Assembly: GCF_009870125.1 (NCBI RefSeq)
Contig: NC_046683.1
Location: 42,733,869 to 42,797,868 of the forward strand
From: Drosophila pseudoobscura
Taxonomy: Eukaryota; Arthropoda; Insecta; Diptera; Drosophilidae
Direction of reading: 5' to 3'
Length of the DNA stretch: 64,000 nt
Positions 55,446 through 64,000 of this stretch are shown piece by piece. Each line of letters begins with the position of its first letter. Within the stretch, counting starts at the first letter, position 1. The position numbers and the translations under genes were made by a program. Below the pieces are notes generated by a model. It was not told where the DNA came from. It made no database searches and was given only the letters and a program-made list of their open reading frames with translations.

Positions 55446-58400
55446 GTTCTCGTGTGGCGTCTATGTCGCGTTAATTGCCCCATAATTTTGCACATGCCGC
55501 GAAGTTGCACAGCAGAAAGAAGTGGAGTGGCGTGGGGTGGGGTGGGGTGGGGTGCTTCCTTGCCACTAATGACAGCGTCGCGACGCTCCATGAAGCTGTT
55601 ACTTTGTTTAATGTCTAAGAAATTCCTGGGTATTCGCACTGGGTGCTCACATGCAAAAAACCAAAGAGGAAACGACAGGAGATGGAGAGATGAGGAGATG
55701 GGAAGGACTTTGCTATGGCTTTCCATTTTTTGAGTCAATGAGCGGATCAATCAACGTGTCAAATCGTCTTGAAACGATGTGGATGCGCTTAGCTGGATGT
55801 GGGGAAAACCCGGCAAAAAAAAAAAAAACGCACGTGATATCCGCTGGAAAACCGCTTTAACAAATTGCCACAGCAGGCATTTGGTTAGTTTAATTTTGTT
55901 CGTGGGGAACCAGCAGACAGACAGACAGCCAGAGCCCTGTCAGAATTTTCTCTTTGACAATCTCGAACGACTTAACCGCCGTTGATTGACGTTTGATTGA
56001 GAATTACCTGAGCCATTGTGTCAATCAAGGTGTGTGTGTGTGCGTCTGTATCTGTATTTGGAAGCAGAAAAAATCAAATTTGCCTTGGGACATATCACAA
56101 AATATGCCTAGAACGAGCCCAAAATCAATTGAGGTGTCACTTGTTAAATTAAATTTGCCTGCCGCTCCTTGTTTGGTGAATTTTCATTTCAGTCTTTCAC
56201 TGTTATTTTGGTTTTTTTTTTTTTAATTTAACACGTTAATCGTTGAAGTTTTTTGGCTGTTGCCTTTTCTTCAGAGGACATTGATGAATGGGACATGGGC
56301 AACAGTTAGAGGTGGGAGGGGGAGCGGGGTCAAATTGGAAAATAAATTGAAAACTGGCGTCAACATTTTTTCTATTTGTACACCCGAAAACATATAAATA
56401 AAAGAGAAGATGGCGTCTGTCGTGGGCTCCCAAAGAAACATTTAACAGCCCTGAAAGGGAGGCCAGCACGGGTTCACGGCTTTAATTGAGGTCGGTTCAA
56501 GAGACACAGTTTGGTGGGCTGGGCAAAAAAGGAAGACATCTGATTGAATGCTTAAAATAGTCTTTAAAGTCTAAAGAAAAGGCTTTGGGAAATATAATAA
56601 AGGGAAAAGTATTTGTCATAAGTTTCCATGCCATCCATTATGTTTGATCTATCAACAAAATTGAGGTTTGTTTCTGATGCACTAAATACCGATTTTATTA
56701 CCCAGATGAGGGTTTTCTTTTATTCGCCAGCGAATATTATGCGAAAAACAATGAAATTAACGAACCAAATACTAAAACGAAAGTCGCGATGCAAAACTCT
56801 CTTTTTAGAAATATGTATGTCTACCAAGGAGATGTATGTCTGAGGATGGTAAGGAGGCCATTGTGGTAAACGGGAGGGGAGCTCTGAGAAAAATGTTCAA
56901 AAAGCGTAAAATCAAAGCACCATCCAAAGCGAGCACAGATGGTTCCATAATTAAATAAGCATCGACTGAGGAGCCGAGGACACGGCTGCGAGATTTGTTG
57001 AAGGAGATGGCAGCTCGAGAGCAAGAAGAATAGAGGAAATGGCAGCAATGGCGACACCATTTTGGAAGTCATTCTGATTGGGGCTCTGGTCCTGGTGCTG
57101 GTCTTAGTCCTGCTGGTTGATGATGATGCTGCTGCTTGCTGGGGCCCGTCTCGTGCTGGGCTGTTTCTTCTTCGGGGCCCTTCTCCTTTTTGCATATTAT
57201 CCTCGTCTCGCTTCTTCCCCTCCCTGGTATTTCCTCCTCTGCTTCTCTCAACTTTCCCTCTGATACTCACTCATTTTGCCATTTTAGCTAATTGATAATT
57301 GGTACTCCTCCTTCTGCCGGAGCTGCTCCTGCTCCTGGTCCTGGTCCTTCTCCAGCTCCAGCTCCGTTTCATGTCTTCCACTTCTCAATCTGTCTGCTAG
57401 TCCGTCCACAATTGATTTTGGCTAGTGCGTCAGGACGATTGACAAGTTGCCTAGAGGACACTCCATCTCCACTCCACCTCTACTCCACTCCACACCGCAC
57501 CGCACCGCACCACTCCATACCGACACTTCACACTTCAGGTATGCCCTATCCAATGGCCCAGCTACTTTTCACGTGCTCTTTAGCCTATTTCCGTTTCCGT
57601 TCCTTTCCCGAGTCCCTTTTTCGCTGTTCATGTTGTTGTCGTCATTCGTTAGCGGCGGTCCAAGAACCAAGGACTCGCAGCTCGGGACCCGGTACACGGG
57701 ACCAGGACCTTTTTCGGGCTGTGGCATGCGCATGCTAATAAGTAAATCCTGCGATCCAATCCAAAGAATAAATATTTGACAAACGTACGGAGCGGGGCGA
57801 CGCGGGCTGGGTTGAGTCGGGGCGGGGCGGTGCGGGGCGGAAAACTTGGAATGTAAGTATAATAAATGCGATTTTGAATTTGAGTCCTGGTCCTGGGCTT
57901 GGTTTTGGTCCTGGTCCTGGTCCAGGGGTTGGATGAGAACGAGGACCACGACCAGCAGCAGGACTCCCCCTCTCTCTCTTTCTCTCTCTCTGTCGCTCTG
58001 GTACGTGCCACTTGTTTTAAAATTCAGCGTCAAAATCTTTTTATTTGCCAATATTTCATTTTGTGTTGGCTGGCGAGTCCTTCGTGCTCCGCTGTCCTCG
58101 ATGTCCTTCGCTCATTCAGTTTATTAATGGTGTTGGTTTTCGGATTATTTAACGGTGTATTACTTTATTATTTATATTTATTTTTGCATTAATTTTTGAT
58201 GCTTCGAAATACTCCAAGAACCGTTAACCAATCCCACTAAACCATACTAATGGGTTAACCCTGGGTTTCTCTACCCTCAATCATTCCATTTCTCTAACCC
58301 AAAGAGGTTTTGAATTGTTTTTCGGATCGAGCTGTCTCAATTCCCAATTATTTATGGATTGTCCATTGATAGTGGATTGAGGTCGCCTTCATTTCAGTGA

Positions 58401-58639
58401 CAGCTTGGGTTGCTTTTTTTTATTAATTTTTTAATTATGTCTCCGTAAAGTTACCAAAGCGAAAGTCCCCAAAAACCAATGCTAAATAGGGCCTACTCAA
58501 CCAGGCCTAGTTTTTGCCACACTCTCATATAGGTCAATTATTTTGGATTGGATGAGCATTCTGAAATATCGTGTTTGACTTTTGATCTATGATACATACC
58601 TTTCCTTTGATTTAGTGTTTTATAAATTAGGCAGTGTAA
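55446..58639. other. Gene-poor stretch with simple repeats
   Basis: It holds a GGGGT run (55531-55554), CAGACAGA (55914-55929), a T-rich tract (56211-56225), CCGCACCGCACC (57486-57513) and CCTGGTCCTGG runs (57330-57345, 57886-57925). GC-rich pieces here (57050-57280) give long frames on both strands and are not called. Confidence 0.4.
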
Positions 58640-58649
58640 GCTGGCTTAC

Positions 58650-58790
58650 TATAAGCTGTTATTGTCTTTATACCCTTGAAAAAGGTTTATTTATTTACAT
58701 AATCGTATACTTATACTTGCAAACACACCTTCTTGATCAGAATGATCCACTATATCAAATAGCTGACAAAGGAACAGCAGTTCTTCAAAG
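58650..58790 (+). mobile_element. Fragment of a DINE-1-like or other fly repeat
   Basis: TATACCCTTGAAAAAGGT (a small hairpin) followed by CTTCTTGATCAGAATGATCC recalls the TATACCCTTG...TTCTTGATCAG phrase common to several Drosophila repeats. Strongly decayed. Confidence 0.45.
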
Positions 58791-61229
58791 GCATTGAGGT
58801 TCTTTCCACGGTTCTTTCTGGTTCATAATTACGGATACTCCAACTTGAAAATAATCCAAAAATATAAGCCTTAGAAAGTGTTTATTTTTCAGGGATCGGC
58901 AGATAAAATCTAATAAAGATATTATAGTTAGATACATTAGTATGTAAGTTAAATGTGTTAAAGGAGTACAATGTATTCTGATCCTGATCCAAATCCTGGG
59001 TTGTGCCTAGTCCTAGATATGAAGTCACATAAAAGATACTTTACACAGAAAAACTCGACAATAAAATGAAAAACATCTCCTTTGTTAATAACTTCTTTGG
59101 CCGTTTCAATTTGAACTTTTTAATTTTTTTATTTTATACGCAACGAGCAGGTATGAGTGTGTGTAGGTATGCTTCTCGTAATTGCATTATTCTTATACAG
59201 TCATTCAGCCCTGCTCCGCTCCAGATTGCCACAAGTTCAGTGCCGAGTGTTGAGTGCCGAGTGCCGAGTCGCAGTTTGTCAAAGTGCTCGCTCATTAGCG
59301 AAGCCAATGTCAAAGGCTACGTGTGGCAGACACACTGGCATTACTCTGCATCCCCATTCCCAGAAGCTCCTACGAGCGCCCACCAGCCCCCCTCCCTTCT
59401 GCACCTTTTGCTTGCCACGTCTAAATTTTTATTGAGTCTTTTTGGGGCAGCAAACAAAAATTTTACAGGTGCTGCTCTCCATTTCTATCTATACGCTCCT
59501 CTGCTGGCTGGCTGGCTGCCTGGCTGGCTTCTGTTTGCCAACTGTCTGCCCCACCAAAAATCTGAAAAAAAAAATATTAAAAAATGAGCTACCATATTTT
59601 TGCCCGTTACTTAGTTGCCTTTTTCATGGGGCTGTCATCTTATCATTTTTCTCACAGAGCGAAGTCCTGTCGTCGGGGGAGGGAGAATCTTCTGCGACCG
59701 AGGGGTTAAAATTTGTTGAGCCAAGTTCAAAGGCAGACGCAAATTGGCTTGGTGCAAATTACGACATGTGTGGAGACCCAGAGGTGGTGTGGCTCCATGG
59801 GGGAGCAGACCTACTCGTATGTCTGCCAATTTAGACACACACTTTGCCAAATTTGATTAAAATGTTTGCAGCGTTTTTTCTTCCTATTTAGGGAATTTTT
59901 TTTTTCTTGCATGGTTAGAAAAAGATGAAGAGGTATAGAACCGTAAAGTTAATATAATCCCATTATAACTGGAAAACATTGTGATCAAGTGAAGATGCCA
60001 GCCATCAGGAGATTCCGCTTCAAAAACAACGTCCGCCAGCTTCCAAATGAAATAGTTTTGTCGTAGCTCATTTCCAACTCTTCGCCATAAACAAATCCCC
60101 AGGGCACCTATAAAAATATCTTATTTGCTGCCAACTTAATTTGTCACAGAACGTAGAAGCCACTCCTCTGGCCAAAGCCAACGCCAGAGCGAGAGCCAGA
60201 GCCAGAGCCAAAGCCAAAGCCAGAGCGTGGTGGGGAAAACAAAACAATTCATGCTAAATAAATTGCACAACAAAAGCCGGCGAGCCGGCAAGCCGTCGAG
60301 GAGCAGCGATATAAAATGAAAATATTTCGCAACGCAAATACGTATGCAAAAAATATAGCGTCTTCGGGCCCGGCCCAGCTAAAAGTTCTTGGCTCTCCGC
60401 GCTCTTGGCCGGGTTCAGTTTGCCACTTAACTCCACAGTGCCACTTCCTAGAAAGGGATGAAGAAGTTGAAATTTTACTTTTCTACTTTGTGGCTTACTT
60501 TACCTTTTAGCTTTTAGCCATTTGGTTGACTGTTTCCACATAGTTCTCCCGCTGCAGTTCTCCCGTTTTTAATAAAAATGTGTATACAAAAAAGTCCAAT
60601 GGTGTGGTTATAAATTTGTTGCACGGGTGCAGGAGGGCAGGCGAAGCGCATTGTCCTTGAATGACGTGGTAGCTGCAGAGTTGGTCCTACGGGGCCGGGC
60701 CGTTCCGGGCCGGTATCTGCACGCAACTTAACCATAAACAAGTTGTCTAGACTCTAGACTGTGGGAATGCTCTTTCGCTCTTTCTTTCGCCACCTCTTTT
60801 TCTTGGCCTTTTCCTTTATTTCTTTCTTTCCTCCCTCAAACAGCAAATGGCAGTGAATAATAATACAAAATAATAAACATTTTTCATAATTATGTTGAGA
60901 TGGATGAGATTTCCGGAAGTCTGACAGCAAGACCTGTCACTGTATAGGACGAACGGGGTAATAATATGTCTTTGAGAGTAAGTTAATTATAAAGTCCAAG
61001 GACTATAATCCAATCACTGATTTTTCTTTTCACACTATAAAAGAAATCAGTCGGAACGAATACTTTATACGTACTTTGGGCTCGGAGATTTCTTGATCTC
61101 TTGTGTTTTTGTCGTTCTTCTTCAGTGGATTGATTTACAATGTTCCGATGTCTAACTGAATCACGGCTTTGTCGGGCAAGATTATATCTTTTCGGTAAGA
61201 GCGCAGTCTCCGCGGTCGATGTGTTCCCG
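58791..61229. other. Gene-poor stretch
   Basis: It holds GAGTGCCGAGTG repeats (59246-59270) and AGCCAGAGCC repeats (60180-60230). Nothing else recognised. Confidence 0.4.
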
Positions 61230-61930
61230 TTCCCAAGAAAACTTTTTATTTTACAGCTCCAATTTTTGGTCTCAAATTAGTTCTAAATTAGTGTTATAAT
61301 ACAAAAATAACCAATTACCAATATGAAATATAACCATCTCCAAAATTTCGTGCTCATATACTTAAGCCGCCTGGAAAAAAATGGTTAATGGTTCCATTGT
61401 AAAATTCGGCACAAATCCTTTTAATTGCTGTTGTTTTTTGGGCAACGACTTGGTTTAGAATTCCCCACTCTGCGGTGGCCATGGCAAAACATTGATTCCC
61501 TCTTGGTTGTGCCACGACTTGACTATCCTGCAGCCATGTATCGGTTCGTTGTCCTGCTGAAATATCCAGGCAAGTGTAAAATTATCGGTATATTCTCCAG
61601 ATAAATTGTTACACAGAATGCCTCTCTACATTTTGGCGTTCATAATGCCATGAATCTTCACCAGGGGACCTAAGCCCATTGCTGTCCATCATGAACGTAA
61701 AAGGCGCCTTCGATTCGCCACAGTGCATATTCGCAAAGGTCCCAATTTTTTAAATATGATTTTTTGGATAGAAAAATCCCAGTTTAATGTCTTTAGAAGT
61801 GATGGTAAACTATATGTACGACGTCCTCCCAACAAACAATTAAATACAAAATACACAAAGAACACCGTTAAACATCATGGTTTGGGGCTGTTTCACCGCT
61901 TCACCGCATCACCGTATAGCCTATAACCAT
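61230..61930. mobile_element. Tc1-like DNA transposon remnant with inverted halves
   Basis: On the plus strand (61690-61925) the middle of a Tc1-type transposase is read: RKRRLRFATVHIRKGPNF, FRSDGKLYVRRPPNKQL and TKNTVKHHG. On the minus strand (about 61690 down to 61440) the following part is read: MGLGPLVKIHGIMNAKM, WIFQQDNEPIHGC and INVLPWPPQSGELN, which contains the second catalytic aspartate and the NVLxWPxQSxDLN block. The two halves thus point away from each other from a junction near 61690. Stops occur and the N-terminal helix-turn-helix part is not seen. The copy is dead. Confidence 0.75.
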
Positions 61931-64000
61931 GCTGGAACTGAATTTTATAGATGTAGGTATTGATGGATATATATAATATTTATAACTTCTCAAAATTCAA
62001 GTTAGGAAAAGCGTAAAATAAGGAAACATTTCTCCGAAACAAAACTCTCAACGTACATAAGACAATAAACATTTTGTCCATTTTCCAGTGGCTTCAAAGA
62101 ATATTTGCTTAAGAAATCGGAGACATAATTATAAGTATATATGTACATACATATGAGCATGTGTATGAACTCACGTATGAAATACCAATCAAAATTTAAC
62201 ATGAAGAAAAAACAAGGAAAATAAGTTTATTCCATTTGGAGAACATTTTCCGGGAAATGCAACAGACCAAAAAAAAGAAGAAAAGAAAATTATTCAATTT
62301 GTAACTTTATTCCGCGTGAGCCTTGACAAGCCACAAAACGAAGTGGCGGTGGGCGGTGGGTGGAGTTCGACGGTCGCGGTTTGGGGTGGAATAAGTAACA
62401 AGCCAAGGAAACAAATAAAACATACACACATGGGCAAAGCGTTCAGTTGCTCTTGCACACGATACTCGTACAACTTTAAATTAGCTGATTAACTAAGTAG
62501 TAAAACAAAACCATAAGCCAGAGGCGGAGGCAGAGGCAGAGGCAAAGGCAGAGGCCCAGACTCGGACGGAACTGAGGCAGAAGATTGTCATGTCCAATGT
62601 CTACGTAGGATTTGTGTCTGTCTGCTAGGATGGGGAAAGTGCAGGACCAGGACCAGGACCAGGACCGGCAGCAACAGGAACACCAAAATACCGAAAATAT
62701 TATTTTCTCTTCTTTTTTCTCCTTCTTTGTTTTACGAGTAGTTGCGCTTCGCTGCAGAAAATGAGTGGAAATCGAGAGAGAGAGACAGAGAAACATTGCC
62801 TGGGCCAGGGAATCCAAAATCAGCTAGCAATGGACAAAACAGGCAAGACAGAACAGGGTGGAGTGGAGAAACTGTAGCGAAATGAAAAACGTATTTTATC
62901 TTTCCAATGAAAAGAGGCGAACGCGAAAAGCGAACCAAAGCTCAGGAGCCACATGATAAAAGAGCACACCATTTATCAAAAAAGCAACACACACCAGCCG
63001 ACACATACATATACATACATATGTATGTATGTATGTATGTGAGTAAAAAAATATATATGTATGTGCATATAGCTAAAGCCCGTTCCGAGTCCGACACAAC
63101 CGAAATATATGGCGCACAGTGGGCATAGCCGGGAATCAAAGAAGCATCACAACAAATAGGACTTTTGCCACCATATTTGAGCAAGTGTTGACTGTACCTT
63201 CTTCATCTGCAGTTTACTTGGGGCTGGGGCCTGCTCGGCCTTTTCCAGAGCTGCCTCTCTAATTAGACAACTTTTTGTTGCTCTACCACTGTGGCAACTC
63301 CGAACAAGAGCTCGCCGCACGCCGCCGTTCTGTTTGGACTTCCACTCCCCACACACATGGGGGAACCCCCTTTTGGGAATACTCTTTTTCTCGGAAGGTA
63401 CATACCGAAATTACTTATGAATGCGAGTACACGTAATTTTGGTAATAAATGATCGGAAGAGTAGATGGAGGCGATGCTTATATCAGTATCTTGATTTGGT
63501 TTATATGGTGTGAAATGTACTGATGCCTAGACTCGGATCATATAACCATGTAATTTTACTAAAATGAAATACTCGAAATATACAGTTTCTGCACTTTCCA
63601 CCGCAAACTGGTTATTTTGATATCGATAGCTGAAGTATTGATTGGTACCCGCACTAAATCGGGAAAAAAGTAATAAAAAAACAAAAATAAATGAAAATAC
63701 TGTTTGAATTTTTACGAAGAATTATTCGAATTTGACGTAACTGTTTGTCATAGCCACTATCAATAGGTTCAGCCCCGATGATGTTTAAGACGGCGCGATA
63801 GTAAGGAATGTATCAATTTCACAGCTGATACTTGTGAAATAAGTACCAAGTATCCGATTAAATAAAATTTCAACATTAAAGTGAATATCTATCATATTTG
63901 TGTACATTTGTACACCGTTATATTATGAACAATGAGTTATTGTAGAGCAGAATCAAATCGTAGGGTATACAAACGGCTGCCCAATCGCTGTTTCTTTCCA
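61931..64000. other. Gene-poor stretch to the window end
   Basis: It holds the AGAGGC run 62517-62556, GGACCA repeats (62642-62672), a CATA/TATG run (63005-63062) and a DRE site TATCGATA at 63621-63628. No gene recognised. Confidence 0.4.
63621..63628. promoter_or_regulatory. Isolated DRE site
   Basis: A palindromic TATCGATA near the end of the gene-poor region. It may mark a promoter of a gene that continues outside the window. Confidence 0.35.

Noticed and set aside
57050-57740. Long GC-rich open frames on both strands
   Set aside because: They are driven by CCTGGTCCTGG and CTCCTG repeats and are open on both strands at once. No protein features.
1-64000. CRISPR arrays, rRNA and tRNA genes
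   Set aside because: No array of equal-spaced repeats, no rRNA-like block, and no tRNA with A and B boxes was found by eye. CRISPR is not expected in a fly genome.

Overview
This is nuclear DNA of a fruit fly (Drosophila). The genes have short GT-AG introns of about 55-75 bases, and the promoters carry DRE, Motif 1 and TATA sites. Zelda-type CAGGTAG sites and a DINE-1 remnant are also present. The linked block fruhstart/Z600 - gonadal (gdl) - Eip71CD places the window on Muller element D (D. melanogaster 71C). Dense GA/CA microsatellites and DINE-1-type repeats would fit the obscura group, where this element is arm XR in D. pseudoobscura and relatives, but the species is inference.

Layout. 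At 1-5.0 kb there are five tandem plus-strand genes for secreted chitin-binding (peritrophin-A/CBM14) proteins; the first is cut by the window edge. At 5.6-8.1 kb a MITE-like element abuts a DRE promoter and a BAG2-type cochaperone gene with three alternative first exons. A yellow/major-royal-jelly family gene (minus) lies at 8.4-9.4 kb, and two small genes of unknown function lie at 10.7-12.3 kb. At 16.4-20.1 kb is the minus-strand block Eip71CD (methionine sulfoxide reductase A), gdl (DGCR6 family) and frs (early zygotic cell-cycle inhibitor). Further genes are an MCRIP-like gene (22.0-23.6), an OTUD6-type deubiquitinase (24.8-25.8), a SWEET sugar transporter (26.1-28.2, minus), the SSU-processome WD40 protein DCAF13/Sof1 (28.5-30.0, minus), a coiled-coil gene of unknown role (33.9-35.0, minus) and an Mpv17/PMP22 membrane protein (36.7-38.1). 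Between 30.1 and 33.5 kb lie decayed gene-like pieces and a DINE-1 remnant.

From 38.1 kb to the end (about 26 kb) no gene can be called with confidence. The stretch is rich in simple repeats and looks like a very large intron or intergenic regulatory DNA. It holds a decayed mariner, a Tc1-like element whose two halves point in opposite directions, a Motif-1 promoter with a possible first exon, and an isolated well-formed splice-flanked segment on the minus strand.

Functionally the window mixes gut/cuticle surface proteins, housekeeping genes behind DRE or Motif 1 promoters, and early-embryo genes. The most useful leads are a small intronless gene of unknown function with a perfect Zelda site in front of it, the GC-AG intron in gdl, the triple first-exon design of the BAG2 gene, and a short exon-like frame that no called gene explains.
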